This document shows, in pieces, positions 18,127 to 28,027 of a stretch of 64,000 bases of DNA. The notes below the pieces were generated by a model. It did not search any database. It had not been told where the DNA came from and was given only the letters and a program-made list of their open reading frames with translations. Numbering within the stretch: position 1 is the stretch's first letter; each line of letters starts with the position of its first letter. Source of the stretch: Streptomyces sp. GS7 (GTDB lineage: Bacteria > Actinomycetota > Actinomycetes > Streptomycetales > Streptomycetaceae); contig NZ_CP047146.1 in assembly GCF_009834125.1 (NCBI RefSeq), positions 4,705,501-4,769,500 on the forward strand, given 5' to 3'. The position numbers were made by a program, and so were the translations under genes.

Positions 18127-18244
18127 CCGACACCGCGGAACCGGGAACGGGGACCGGGGCACTCCTCCGCGACTGAAGCGGCGCGGCCTCGCCGCAGACA
18201 TCGGCGAGGCCGGCACAAAGGACGACGGGCGGTAGCGGCCGCTG

Positions 18245-18517
18245 TCAGCAGGGATGCGTAGTGGTCGTGGCCTCAACCTGTCGTCCCAGGAGCCAGCCGC
18301 AGTCGCGGGCCAGGAGCTGCACGTGCACGAGCGCCGCGAACGGCTCGTGGGACAGGGGCTGTTCGACCTGCCGGGTGATGCTGTCCAGGCGGGCGCTGCG
18401 CTGGTACCAGGCGATGTCCCCGCGCCACGGCGAGTCCGCGTCGCTCCGGGTTGGTGGGATCGGATCGAAGGTTGGTTTCTTGGGCGGCTCCACGGGTGGT
18501 CTCATCGTGGGGTTCAT
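18245..18517 (-). CDS. Hypothetical protein, 90 residues
   Basis: The frame has a proline-rich start and then a protein-like middle (WRGDIAWYQRSARLDSITRQ, then FAALVHVQLLARDCGWLLG) with amphipathic helices. The ATG has only a weak GGAA upstream. No family was recognised and it stands alone, converging on the SCO2400-type gene. Confidence 0.42.
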   Translation of the reverse strand: MNPTMRPPVEPPKKPTFDPIPPTRSDADSPWRGDIAWYQRSARLDSITRQVEQPLSHEPFAALVHVQLLARDCGWLLGRQVEATTTTHPC

Positions 18518-19182
18518 GGTGGTTCCGAGGCTCGGACCGAGGATGGGACGTCATCGAGGACGCAGTGCCCCGTCACCGCAGGCCAGACCCTGTGGGCGTG
18601 CCTTCTGCCCGTGCCGACATCTCTTCCTGCGCGATAGGCGGAGGATGAGTCCTGTGCCGTGGCGCGAGGCGAACTGCTCGACGGCAGACGGTGCCCCTCC
18701 CCAGCCCGCTTGGGCTGTTCGTCTCCGGCGGCCGACGCCGCACACGGTCACCGAGGGCCTCGTAGCGAAAGGTTCTGCATCTGCCGGAGTTCGTAAAGTC
18801 GTTGCCGCAGGCGCCGGGGTTTCGGGGGCAAGTACGCCGAACCACCGGAGTATGCGGTGCAGTGACTTCTGCCAGTGGGTCTGGCGGCGCTGGTGTCGGT
18901 GCGGTGGCGGCGGCGTCATGCTGATGCTGGGCGGTGTCGGACTGGGTTTCCGGTTGTCGCGGCGGGCGCGGGCTGCGGAGGGATACGCCCGCCGGGACAA
19001 CCAGAACCCACACCCACGCCACCGGCCGACAACAGGAGCCAGCAGCCACCCCGCCAGCGATCAGGGCCACCACGCCCAGCACGCCAGCCGCCGCAGGGAA
19101 CGCCCACTGCACCCTGAACAGAACAACCGGCTGCCTGGCAGTACAGGGAGCCGGTGCGATCCGTGTTGACGACTACTGCGTC
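18518..19182. other. Mostly non-coding, one doubtful hydrophobic frame
   Basis: A minus frame (19112 downwards) opens with two hydrophobic stretches (AAAGVLGVVALIAGGVAAG and VAWVWVLVVPAGV) and then becomes low complexity. It has no ribosome binding site, so it is not called. Nothing else was recognised. Confidence 0.3.
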
Positions 19183-19344
19183 ATGACTTCGCGTGCGTTC
19201 TTGGCGGCTCTCGCCGAACAACTCGTCACTCTCGCGGACGGGGCCGCCAGCCGCGCCATGGTGCTGAGTGATGCGGACTACGGACGACACGCGCGGGCAG
19301 CAGCAGAGGTCCTCCTGGAAAACGCCCTGCCAGGCACGAGCTGA
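19183..19344 (+). CDS. Hypothetical protein, 53 residues
   Basis: A compact helical frame MTSRAFLAALAEQLVTLADG...YGRHARAAAEVLLENALPG with normal codon use starts at ATG. No clear ribosome binding site is present and no family is recognised. It may be the surviving part of a larger gene, since the IS5-type element begins 138 bases downstream. Confidence 0.38.
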   Translation: MTSRAFLAALAEQLVTLADGAASRAMVLSDADYGRHARAAAEVLLENALPGTS

Positions 19345-19481
19345 CGAGGACGACGTCCGCAGCGGAAAGCATCCGCCGCCGACGCAGCTCGCACTCGCAC
19401 ACCGCCTCCGGCGGCTCCCTGACCCGGAGGAGAAGTTACTCGGCCCGATGCCCCAGCGAACGATCCGAACGAGACGGCCTA

Positions 19482-20504
19482 GGGCGTTTCTGATGGCTCT
19501 TGCTGGGGTGGGTGGATCAGTGCTCCGGCTGGGCAGGTGCGTTCTATGGTGCGGCGACATGAGCTGACGGACGCGCAGTGGCAGAAGATCGAGGCTTTAC
19601 TGCCTGCCAATGGCAGGCCCGGCGGGCAGTGGGCCGATCACCGCAGGGTGATCAACGGGGTGCTGTTTCGGGCCCGTACCGGTGTTCCCTGGCCGGACCT
19701 GCCCGAACGGTACGGCCCCTGGCAGACCGTTTACGAGCGGCACCGTCGCTGGTCAGCGGACGGAACCTGGCAGCAGATCCTGACCGAGTTACAGATCGAG
19801 GCCGATGCCACCGATCCCGACGGGGCCCTGGCCAAGGACGTCGAGAAGGAAAGTGTGCGGCGCCGGCGGGAATGGGCGGTGAACATCGACTCCACGTCCT
19901 GCCGGGCCCACCAGCACGCAGCCGGTGCCCGCCACAGGCCGCCGCGGGACTTTCCGCAAAAGGGGGCGGTTCGCGTGTGGAAGGCGATGGGCGTGAGGCG
20001 TTGGGACGCTCACGAGGCGGGCTGACCAGCAAAGTCCATCTGCTGGCCGACGACCGGGCCCGCCCGCTGACTTGGCGGACCTCTCCAGGCCAGCGGGGCG
20101 ACAGCCCTATGTTCATCCCTGTGCTGGAGGGGCTGCGGATCCGGCGGCGCGGACCGGGCCGACCCCGCAGTCGACCGGATCGCGTCCGCGGTGACAAGGC
20201 GTACTCCAGCTACGACAACCGTGCTTATCTGCGACGGCGGGGGATCAAGGCGACCATCGCCCAGCCCGATGACCAGCGGGCCAAGCGCCGGCGGAAGGGC
20301 CGGGCCGGCGGACGTCCTCCGGCCTTCGACAAGGCCCAGTACCGCCGCCGCAGTGCCGTCGAACGGTGCGTCAGCAAGTGGAAGCAGTACCGCGCAGTGG
20401 CCAGCAGGTACGACAAGCGTGACTACATCTTCAACGGCACCCTGGCCGTTGCAGCGATCGTCATCTGGCTCCGCGACACCGTCCAAGAGCCATCAGAAAC
20501 GCCC
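19482..20504 (+). mobile_element. IS5-family (IS427-type) insertion sequence, complete (1023 bp)
   Basis: Perfect 21-bp terminal inverted repeats begin GGGCGTTTCTGATGGCTC at both ends. A TA dinucleotide flanks each side (19480-19481 and 20505-20506), as expected for the target duplication of this group. Inside is one transposase in two overlapping frames. The right end lies at the stop of the immunity gene, so the element inserted at the 3' end of that gene. Confidence 0.88.
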
Positions 20505-20507
20505 TAG
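19546..20507 (+). CDS. IS5-family transposase, two frames joined by -1 frameshift
   Basis: The first frame opens MVRRHELTDAQWQKIEALLP and runs to 20025. The second, in the -1 frame, covers GREALGRSRGGLTSKVHLLA to the end and holds RGDKAYSSYDN and RRRSAVERCVSKWKQYR of the DDE core. They overlap at the slippery heptamer A-AAG-GGG (19959-19965), the expected programmed -1 site for IS427-type elements. Slipping there gives QKGGGSRVEGDGREALGRSR, as in full-length relatives. The TAG stop uses the flanking TA. Confidence 0.9.
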
Positions 20508-21070
20508 TGTCCTGTGCGTTCCGGCCCCACTTGCGGGGACCCACGGAGGGCGGCGTCCAGAGCAGTCATGAGCTGCGCAGCGCGGCTCCTACCGCTGGGC
20601 GCGAGAGGGTACCGCTGGAGGACATCGAGCAGGACCGGTGTGGCTCGTTCGCGGGCCTCTTCGATCGCCCTGTTCCCGGCCCTGGGATCCTCGCCCGCGC
20701 CGATTTCGGCGATGCGTGCCGCATTCGCAGCGGCACGCAGGATGTGACCCACCTGGTGAGCCTTCGCGATCGGGTGCAGGTAAGCGGCAGATGCGGCATC
20801 GCCGGCGGCTTGCGCAGCGAGACGTGCAGTTTCGGTGGCAGTCTCCTGCGCCGCTCGGTGAGCGTCCAGCGACGTGACGCGCTGACGCTTGGTCCTGGGC
20901 GCACCGTTGATGAACTCCCATGCCGCGTCAATGGCCGCACGTGGTCGGGGGTCACCGGGGTTGGCGTCCTCGAACACCGGGAGAACTTCCTGCGCTGTCT
21001 CGGCAACATAGCGCGCTACAACTCGCAATTCGTCCATGGACAGTTCGAAGTCACCGTTCACGCTCGTCAC
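20504..21070 (-). CDS. Putative immunity protein, Imm-5-like
   Basis: The 188-residue all-helical protein contains LRVVARYVAETAQEVLPVFE, RPRAAIDAAWEFINGAPRTK, AHRAAQETA and AAYLHPIAKAHQVGHILRAA. This is the pattern of the alpha-helical immunity proteins (Imm-5 type) linked to polymorphic toxin systems. No toxin gene is adjacent. Its stop codon uses one base of the IS5 right end (CTA at 20504-20506), so the natural C-terminus may have been changed slightly by the insertion. Confidence 0.68.
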   Translation of the reverse strand: MTSVNGDFELSMDELRVVARYVAETAQEVLPVFEDANPGDPRPRAAIDAAWEFINGAPRTKRQRVTSLDAHRAAQETATETARLAAQAAGDAASAAYLHPIAKAHQVGHILRAAANAARIAEIGAGEDPRAGNRAIEEARERATPVLLDVLQRYPLAPSGRSRAAQLMTALDAALRGSPQVGPERTGH

Positions 21071-21216
21071 GAGGCCGATCGTCGCACATTCAGGAGTGGG
21101 GCACGCTCCCGGGCAGACCCTGCTCCTTGGTCCGGGCGAGAGGCACCAGGCTTGGCTCCGTCCGTGATCCGTAGGACAGTCCCCAGGATGGTCAACATGT
21201 GGTCGCCGGGCCAGGT

Positions 21217-22053
21217 ATGGGAGTGGGAGGGATCGTCATCGACCGGGTGGAAATCAACGGTATTGAGGCGGACAGCGAGGATCTGAAGCTGCTCGCGCGG
21301 GTCAACTACGCGCATTTCACCTCGATGCAGGTGCGGGGCGGTGCGGTCCGGGGTCTCGATCTGCATCTGAAGCGGCTGGATGAGAGCGCGCGTGAGTTGT
21401 TCGGCAGGGCCCTGGACGCCAAGTCGGTGCGGGCCTACGTGCGACACGCCCTCGATGGAGGCCCGGACGCGGTATCAGTCCGAGTGACCGTCTTTACCCG
21501 AAGGCTGGATGCCGTGCTGCGCGGCGAAGCCGTGGAGCCGGAAGTGGCGGTGGCCACGAGCGCCCCGGCCGAGGCGCAGACCGAACCGATGCGGCTGCGG
21601 GCTGTGGAGTACGAGCGGGACCTGCCACATGTTAAGCACGCCGGGACGTTCGGGCTCACTCACCGCCAGCGGCAGGCGGTGATGGCCGGGTACGACGACG
21701 TACTGTTCACCGACCGGTACGGCCGGATCAGCGAGGCGTCGGTCTGGAACATCGGCTTCTACGACGGGGATCGGATCATCTTGGCCCGAGGCCGCCGCGC
21801 TGCCGGGCATCACGATGCAGTTGCTGCAGCGGGGGCTGGAGGCCAAGGGCAGCCCATCTGAGCGGCGTGAGGTCCAGCTCAGTGAAGTCGCGGCCTGTGC
21901 ATCCGGCTCCCCGGTCTACTTTGCCTTTCTGACGAACTCGATCTCGCCGGCCGTGCCGGTCGCAAGCATTGATGGGGCGGAGCTGGCCGTCGACTCGACC
22001 GTTACGGCCTGCTCGTGGACTGCTACGGGACCAACCCCTGGCAAACCGTCTAG
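21217..22053 (+). pseudogene. Class IV aminotransferase-like protein, frameshifted
   Basis: The first frame carries VRGLDLHLKRLDESARELFG, VRVTVFTRRLDAVLRG, VKHAGTFGLTHRQRQAV and DRYGRISEASVWNIGFYDGD, matching PLP class IV enzymes (aminodeoxychorismate lyase-like). A shift near 21780 moves the continuation GITMQLLQRGLEAKG and AFLTNSISPA to another frame. A second shift near 22000 restores YGLLVDCYGTNPWQTV and a stop at 22051-22053. Two indels make it inactive as written. The PLP lysine region is in the first part. Confidence 0.72.
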
Positions 22054-22215
22054 GAGTTGCTGGGAAAGTTCTGGTCACAGCCACTCGTTGAGGACTGCAA
22101 CTAGTGCCGCATCGGACAACGTACGCCCTGTATGGCGCTCATCGGCAGCCATGGGAAGCAGGGTGATCGTGAATCACCCGACGCCAGATGGGACGTGCGT
22201 GCCAGGATCGACCGT

Positions 22216-23022
22216 ATGACTTCCGCTTCCAGAAGCTCTGACGTGCACGCAGACATCCCGGCACCCTCGCAGCCGCTGTGGATCCGTCCTGTCCCGGAGG
22301 GTTCCGCCGGGCCCGGCGAGCAGGCTGTGCCCAACGACTACGACAGCTTCGCCGAGGCGTACTCGGCCCAGAACGAAACCAGCCTCTTCAACGCGCACTA
22401 CGAGCGGCCTGCGATGCTGGACCTGGCCGGGAACGTGGCCGGCCGACGGATCCTGGACGCCGGCTGCGGCTCCGGCCCCCTGTCCGCGGCGCTGCGCGAC
22501 CGGGGCGCGATCGTGACCGGCTTCGACTCCAGCACCAAGATGCTGGAGCTGGCCAGGAAGCGGCTCGGTGACGACGCGGCCCTGCACCTCGCCGATCTGG
22601 GCAGCCCGCTGCCGTTCCCCGATGCCGCGTTCGACGACGTCGTCGCGTCCCTGGTCCTGCACTATCTGGAGGACTGGAGGGCACCGCTGGCCGAGCTGCG
22701 GCGCGTGCTGACTCCCGGCGGCCGACTGATCGTGTCCGTTGATCACCCCTCCATCGGCCTCGTGCAGCCGGGCACCGACTACTTCGCGACGTATAAGCAC
22801 TCCGAGGAATGGACCCTCGGCGGGCACACCGCCCTGATGGCCTTCTGGCATCGGCCGCTGCACGCGATGACCGACGCCTTCACCGCGGCCGGGTTCCGGA
22901 TCAACGTCATCAGCGAACCGTTCCCTGCACCGGGCGCCCGCGAGCTGTTCCCCGACGTCTTCGTGGACAAGCCCTCGGGGGCCTTCGTGTGCTTCCTGTT
23001 CTTCGTCCTGCAGGCCGACTGA
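22216..23022 (+). CDS. Class I SAM-dependent methyltransferase
   Basis: The roughly 268-residue protein has motif I RRILDAGCGSGPLSAAL, a following acidic residue in TGFDSSTKM, VVASLVLHYLEDW (motif IV) and LTPGGRLIVSVDHPS (post-motif III). This is the classic small-molecule methyltransferase layout of Methyltransf_11. The start is uncertain: ATG 22216 has a weak binding site and GTG 22327 is possible. It ends seven bases before the IS630 element. Substrate unknown. Confidence 0.86.
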   Translation: MTSASRSSDVHADIPAPSQPLWIRPVPEGSAGPGEQAVPNDYDSFAEAYSAQNETSLFNAHYERPAMLDLAGNVAGRRILDAGCGSGPLSAALRDRGAIVTGFDSSTKMLELARKRLGDDAALHLADLGSPLPFPDAAFDDVVASLVLHYLEDWRAPLAELRRVLTPGGRLIVSVDHPSIGLVQPGTDYFATYKHSEEWTLGGHTALMAFWHRPLHAMTDAFTAAGFRINVISEPFPAPGARELFPDVFVDKPSGAFVCFLFFVLQAD

Positions 23023-23029
23023 TGTCGTA

Positions 23030-24163
23030 TCAGGCCACGTTGGCCTTGGCGACGACGGCCCGGAGGCGGCGGTCGTCGGCGTGGCGGTTCCGCCGGATCA
23101 GGTAGCGGCGGATCATGCTGCCCTGCTCTGTGAGGCTGGCGTGGTCGGTGCCGTCCCGGGCGAAGTAGCGCAGGGCGGTGAACTGGGCCTCGATGCCGTT
23201 GAGCCAGGAGGAGTTGGTCGGGGTGTAGGCGATCTCGACGTTGCTGGCCATCGCCCAGGTACCGACGCGCTGGCACCGTTTCGTGGTCAGGTGCGGGGAG
23301 AAGTTATCGCACACGATCGCGATACGGATTTCGGGTGGGTGGAGGGTGCGCAGGTAGCGGCAGAACTCCAGGAACTGGGACGGCTTCTTGACCGGTTTGA
23401 TGTGGCCGTAGAGCCTGTCGTGCTTGAGGTCCAAGGCGGCGAACAGGTGGCGGACCCCGCCGTATCGGTTGCAGGTCGCCCGGCGCCGACGCCGAGGCTC
23501 GCGCTCGGGGTGCTTGTGCTTGCAGCCGCGCTAGGCCCATTGCCGGCCGGGGTGCGGCTGGAGGTTGAGCGGACCGAACTCATCCACGCAGAGGATGACT
23601 TCGGGCTCGCCGTCCTCGGGGATGACTTCACCGTCGGCGATCGCGTAGCGGTGTTCGACACGAGCCTTCTTGGCCGCGTAGTCGGGGTCGCGTGAGGTCT
23701 TCCAGGTCTTCACGCGTTGAAACGAGACGCCCTCTTCGCGGAGCACGACCCGAAGGCCCTCGTGGCTGATGTCGTCGACCGCCCCCTCGGCGACCGGGAA
23801 GTCGGCCAGCTTGGCCAGGCTCCAAGTCGAGAACGACAGACCGTGCTCGGCCGGCTTCGCCTTGGCGATCTTCTTGATCTCCCGGCGTTCCTGGAGGGTG
23901 AATGTCTTCGGCCGGCCACCCTTGTACTTGGGATAAAGCGAGTCGATGCCGTCCGCGTTGAAGTTGTGGAGCACGTCGCGGACCCGGTCCGGGCTGGTGA
24001 ACGTCACCTCGGCGATCTTCGCCACCGGCATGCCCTGCGCGGATAACAGCACCATCTGAGCCCACCGCCAGGTCACCACCGAACCAGTGCCTCTGCGGAT
24101 GATCGGCAGCAACCGCCTGCCCTCGTCGTCATCAACTTCCCGGACACGCACGCGTTCAGCCAC
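23030..24163 (-). pseudogene. IS630-family transposase with one amber codon
   Basis: The GTG start gives AERVRVREVDDDEGRRLLP. An HTH region (MPVAKIAEVTFTSPDRVRDV) is followed by the DDE core: VDEFGPLNLQPHPG, VCDNFSPH and SSWLNGIEAQF. The frame is continuous except for a TAG at 23531-23533, between QWA and RGCKHKHPER, where a tryptophan codon is likely. One base change therefore inactivates an otherwise full-length gene. Confidence 0.85.
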
Positions 24164-24239
24164 GTGATCATTCTGGCTGTCTGGTGCTTCCCGGCGCAGC
24201 AACTGGGCGACACATCACGACAGGGCGAACGTAGCTTGA
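23030..24239 (-). mobile_element. IS630-family element, inactive (1210 bp)
   Basis: The terminal inverted repeats TCAGGCCACGTTGGCC and TCAAGCTACGTTCGCC match at 12 of 16 positions. TA flanks the left end (23028-23029), as expected for IS630, but the right flank is TG. The internal transposase has a nonsense codon. Confidence 0.72.
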
Positions 24240-24246
24240 TGCGGCA

Positions 24247-24558
24247 CTATGGCGCGTTTGCAATGTGTTCGATAATGACGAGCGAGCCTATGCTGCCGGA
24301 GCGCACGGCATGCTCTATTCCCGCCTCGACGATGTGCATCTCCCCCGCGCGCACTTCGACGTCGATGTCGCCCGCCATCAGCTGCAGCGTCCCGTCGACG
24401 ACCAGCAATGCTTCCGCTGTGTCATGGGATTCCGGTTCCAAGGCGCGTCCGTCCATCCGCAGTACCTTCACCCCGGTACGCCCGACCTGCCCGAGCAGGA
24501 CCGAGGTCCAGGCATCGGGCAGTTCCGCGGCCGTGCTCGGTAGGTCGACAACGTTCAT
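24247..24558 (-). CDS. Cupin-domain protein
   Basis: The 103-residue single-domain cupin has LEPESHDTAEALLVVDGTLQ (motif 1, with H and E for metal) and AGEMHIVEAGIEHAV (motif 2). An AGGAGG six bases before the ATG makes the start secure. Small cupins of this type bind a metal or small ligand, and the role is unknown. It lies just beyond the IS630 right end. Confidence 0.85.
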   Translation of the reverse strand: MNVVDLPSTAAELPDAWTSVLLGQVGRTGVKVLRMDGRALEPESHDTAEALLVVDGTLQLMAGDIDVEVRAGEMHIVEAGIEHAVRSGSIGSLVIIEHIANAP

Positions 24559-25005
24559 GACATGCCTCCTGACGGGCTGCCTGACCAGAGGGCTGAATGA
24601 GCCGCCGGGAGACGCCCGCAATCGTGATCAAGGGACACCACGACGTTACGACGCAATGGCTCAGTGATGGTCGACCGTTCCGTAAAAAACCTCCTCGTCG
24701 CGGTCCTTCCTCTCCTGCCCGGCCGGGCGCCTCAAGCGCCACCGGGCCGTGGCCACGAGGTATCACCGTGAGGATGAGCAGGTGCCGCCTCGGGCGGCGG
24801 TCCGGCCCGAGGTACGGCTGGCTCTGATGCCCTGAGTTTGATCTGCCGACAGTCGTTCGAGGCGGTGCTTGCTGCCGCCGGACCGGTGGGCGTGTCCCGA
24901 TAGGGGCCTTCGCGACAGGCACCGTCACAGTCCTGATCGCCTCACCCGGCGCGGCGTCGGCCACCGGTGTTCCCGATGTGCTCAGGAGACAGACAGGTGC
25001 CCAGC
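24559..25005. other. Intergenic, includes the IS110 5' non-coding end
   Basis: No gene was seen. IS110 elements usually encode their guide (bridge) RNA upstream of the recombinase, so roughly 24840-25005 may hold a remnant of it. This is inference; no structure was verified. Confidence 0.3.
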
Positions 25006-25770
25006 ATGACTCAGGCCGCTCAGCCCCGTCACCACGTATCCCTACCGGCCGAATACATCGTGCTCAGTGTGGACACCCACAAGGACGTTCACGTGGCGGC
25101 GGTGATCACGATGACCGGAGCCCTGCTGGACGCCCGGAGCATTCCGACCACCCGGGAAGGCTACCGTCAACTGCCGGCCTGGGCACGCGCCTTCGGCCGC
25201 TTGCAGCGAGCCGGCGTGGAATGCACCGGCTCCTACGGAGCGGCCCTGGCGCGCTACCTGAACAGCGAAGGCATCTCGGTCACCGAGGTAGACCCGCCCG
25301 ACAAGACCACCCGATGGCGACACGGCGAAACGGACGCGATCGACGCCGCGGCCGCCGCCCAAGCAGTGCTAACCGGCCGGGCCACGGCCACCGCCAAGAC
25401 CTCCGACGGCCCAGTGGAATCCATCCGCATGTTCAAGATGGCCAAGACCTCCGCGATCAAGTCCTGTTCACAGGCGATCAACCAGTTCAAGGCCGCCCTG
25501 GTCGCCGCCGACCCCGCACTGCGCGAGGCACTGACCGGCCTGAGCAACCCCAAGCTCATTCGCAAGTGCTTCGCGCTGGAATCCGCAGACCGCACAACCC
25601 CGGCAGCTGAAGCCCGCCACACCCTTCGGCTGCTGGCCAGACGGATCCAGCACCTCACCGAAGAGATCAACGACCTCACCGCCAGGATCACCGCCGCGAT
25701 CACCTCCCGCGCACCAAAACTCCTGGACCGCTACGGCGTCGGCCCGGACACCGCGGCCCTCAACCCCGTA
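25006..25770 (+). pseudogene. IS110-family recombinase, 3' truncated
   Basis: The frame has the RuvC-like DEDD N-terminal domain (YIVLSVDTHKDVHVAAVITM, VECTGSYGAALARYL, TDAIDAAAAAQAVLTG) and the helical middle to LLDRYGVGPDTAAL. The C-terminal Transposase_20 domain with its catalytic serine should follow, but the sequence changes abruptly to low complexity. Only about 255 of some 400 residues survive, so it is inactive unless supplied in trans. Confidence 0.8.
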
Positions 25771-25987
25771 GAAGGCATCCGGTCCCTCCTACGACGCGGC
25801 CCACTGGCCAACGGTGGCCTTCACCGACGCCCACCAACCCACCCGGACCCTGCGCCGCGGCCTGCGTCAGATCCAGTACCGGCCCCACCTCATCGACGGC
25901 TGCCGGAGCGAAACCGGACTCACCGGCAACGACCAGCACCCGACAACACGCCCAGAACCTCAGTAGCGCCAGGGATCGAGGACGAAC

Positions 25988-26449
25988 TCAGCAGGCGGGG
26001 CGCCGCCCGGAAGGCAGAAGGTGGATGGCGAGCTGGAAACACACCTCGGCGCTCAGCGCGAGCAGGGCCATCAGCAGTGAGTTGAGGATCTTGCCGTCGG
26101 CGAGGAAGCCCCCACCGCTGACGGCCGCACCGATGACGAGGAGCGCCCCGAGCACGGTCCAGAATGCGACCGCACGCTGACGGAGCAGCACGGCGCGCAC
26201 TGCCGCGACGATCGACAGCAGGACGAGCGTGAGCCCGAGCACGGCGTGCACGGCTAGGGCGAGGGTGCCGTGCCCGACCGCCCAGACGAAGCCCTCATAG
26301 GCCCCGATGAGATAGGCCCCCGCCCGAGAGCCCGGATGAGGAGCCGCATAGAGGACGTAGAGATTGACGACCAAGCCGACCGCCGCCTGCACAAGCACCA
26401 AAAAGCCGGTGGCGATCAAGATGCGGCGGACGGCACTGGGAGCAGTCAT
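25988..26449 (-). CDS. Four-helix membrane protein
   Basis: The 153-residue protein has four hydrophobic segments: ILIATGFLVLVQAAVGLVV, FVWAVGHGTLALAVHAVLGL, FWTVLGALLVIGAAVSGGG and SLLMALLALSAEVCFQLAI. Loops are short, and conserved-looking His and Gly residues occur within helices. It is distantly like small DUF-type integral membrane proteins. The ATG has no Shine-Dalgarno, so it may be leaderless. Function unknown. Confidence 0.7.
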   Translation of the reverse strand: MTAPSAVRRILIATGFLVLVQAAVGLVVNLYVLYAAPHPGSRAGAYLIGAYEGFVWAVGHGTLALAVHAVLGLTLVLLSIVAAVRAVLLRQRAVAFWTVLGALLVIGAAVSGGGFLADGKILNSLLMALLALSAEVCFQLAIHLLPSGRRPAC

Positions 26450-26840
26450 GCGAAAACTATACACAGAGTGACTGTTGAATGCGGAAAGTAGCGAGATCGG
26501 TTGGGTGCGGTGCCGGCCGGGGCACCGGCCTGGACGTCGGCCACGCGGTAGGTGCGGCCGTGCCCCCCCTCACGGGCCAGGACGTCTACGGCTGCATCAG
26601 AGCTCGACGCACGGGCCGGATGCTTGGGCCATGGCTGATTCCGCGGCAGGTAGGCAGCGCACCAGGCGCGTGCATGCGTCAGATCGGCCACCCGCTGCTT
26701 CAGGCCGGCTATGCGGCGAGCAGGTATCGTCCCGCTGACGGTCCCAGAGACAGCGCCGGTCAGCCGTGACGCGAGAGCAAGGTGGCGATGCGGCATACCC
26801 GCCGGCTGCCTGAGTGACGTAGCGCGGTGCGTTGATGTCA
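26450..26840. other. Degenerate coding remnant on the minus strand
   Basis: A minus frame continuing from the NUDIX fragment contains protein-like segments RRIAGLKQRVADLTHARAWC and YLPRNQPWPKHPARASSSDA. These look like a second, unrelated gene remnant of unknown family. No start or stop makes sense. Confidence 0.3.
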
Positions 26841-27020
26841 TCCACTGATGGGTCTTCGGGTGCACCCACTCACCGAGGAGTTTCAGCGGCTCGACGATCA
26901 GGCCGGTCTCTTCCTGCGCCTCCCGAACGGCCACCCGCTCCCCGGTCTCGCCGGCCTCGACCTTGCCCGCCGGGAACTGCCAGCGCACATCGCCTTCTTC
27001 GACCGCTCGGCGAACTACAG
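26841..27020 (-). pseudogene. NUDIX hydrolase fragment
   Basis: The minus frame carries a perfect Nudix box: GKVEAGETGERVAVREAQEE followed by TGL, preceded by VRWQFPA. It then reads LLGEWVHPKTHQWM before losing resemblance. The N-terminus lacks a start codon in frame and the C-terminal half is missing, so only the metal-binding centre of a NUDIX pyrophosphohydrolase remains. Confidence 0.7.
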
Positions 27021-27503
27021 TGTTCGTGATGCCAGAATGACATCAAAGATGCCTGCGGCGGCTTCGTGCGCGCCTGCCCCCCTGTTGGATGGTGATCATC
27101 AGGGGGAGCGAAATGACGTACACGGACGAGGGGAAGCCGCCAGCCCGGGGGGCTGTGGTCGGTCGGCACAGGAACGTTGCCCCGGCACGCACAGGGCGGC
27201 GCACTACCCGCGGACCCGCAAGCGCCCACCGGGCGACAGCGAGGTCCCTTACCCCTCCCGGCCCGTGCCGGCCACGCTGTCGATTCCCTATGTGCCGTCT
27301 TCATCCTCGCTGGCGGCGCGCTGATGGCGTTGGGTGCAGTTCCTCTGGGGTGAAGGGCTGAGCTGGCGGAACGCTGGAGCACAGTGCGGGCGGGCAACGT
27401 GCTTGCCGCGCCGCCGCGTTGCGTGATCAGATGGCGGCAGCATCGCGTGCCGGTGGCGGACTGCGTCAGGCATGGAGGCGGAGAACCGAAGGGAAGGCCA
27501 TCC
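27021..27503. other. Intergenic, no gene recognised
   Basis: Both strands were read. Only low-complexity Arg/Pro/Ala frames are present. Confidence 0.4.
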
Positions 27504-27989
27504 GTGGCTTCCCGCGACGGCGAGCGTGTAGCCGCCTTGAGCCTGCAGCTCTCACAAGCACATCAAGAACTGCGTCGCCAGATCAATAAGATCAGGACAG
27601 GTCTCGGACACCGTCGGTTGAGCGACGACGCACTTGTCACCCATTGCCTGGCCTTTTGTGCCGCATTGACGTCGCATCATCAGGGCGAGGACGACGGGGT
27701 GTTCTCCCAGTTGCTGCGCGAACGCCCGGATCTCGCACCGACGGTCGCGAAGCCGATTGAAGATCATGGAATGATCGCCTCGATCCTGTCCCGTGTGCGT
27801 GAACTCGCTGGCAGGGCTGCCGAATCACGTGGCCCCGTCCTGGAGGCGATCGGGCGTGAGCTTGACGGCCTGGCTGCGATCATGGAATCCCACTTCAGCT
27901 ATGAAGAGCGGACGATCAGCGAGGCACTCGACGACGGAATGCCTGACACCGACTGGCCCGACATGGTCTTCCGGTTCGGTATGGCGTGA
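27504..27989 (+). CDS. Hemerythrin-domain protein
   Basis: A GTG start with GGGAAGG six bases upstream gives 161 residues. The four-helix bundle carries hemerythrin-type ligands: His in AHQELRRQI, HH in LTSHHQGEDDGVF, His in IEDHGMI and the HFSYEER motif near the C-terminus. Such actinobacterial proteins bind a di-iron (or haem) centre for oxygen or NO sensing or storage. It is single-domain and soluble, with no obvious partner. Confidence 0.86.
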   Translation: MASRDGERVAALSLQLSQAHQELRRQINKIRTGLGHRRLSDDALVTHCLAFCAALTSHHQGEDDGVFSQLLRERPDLAPTVAKPIEDHGMIASILSRVRELAGRAAESRGPVLEAIGRELDGLAAIMESHFSYEERTISEALDDGMPDTDWPDMVFRFGMA

Positions 27990-28027
27990 GTCGACATGGT
28001 TGTGGTTCTTCGCCGGGAAGTGCGTGA

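Noticed and set aside
24840..25005. IS110 bridge RNA
   Set aside because: The location fits, but no guide-loop structure could be established by eye and the recombinase is truncated, so it is mentioned only as a possibility.
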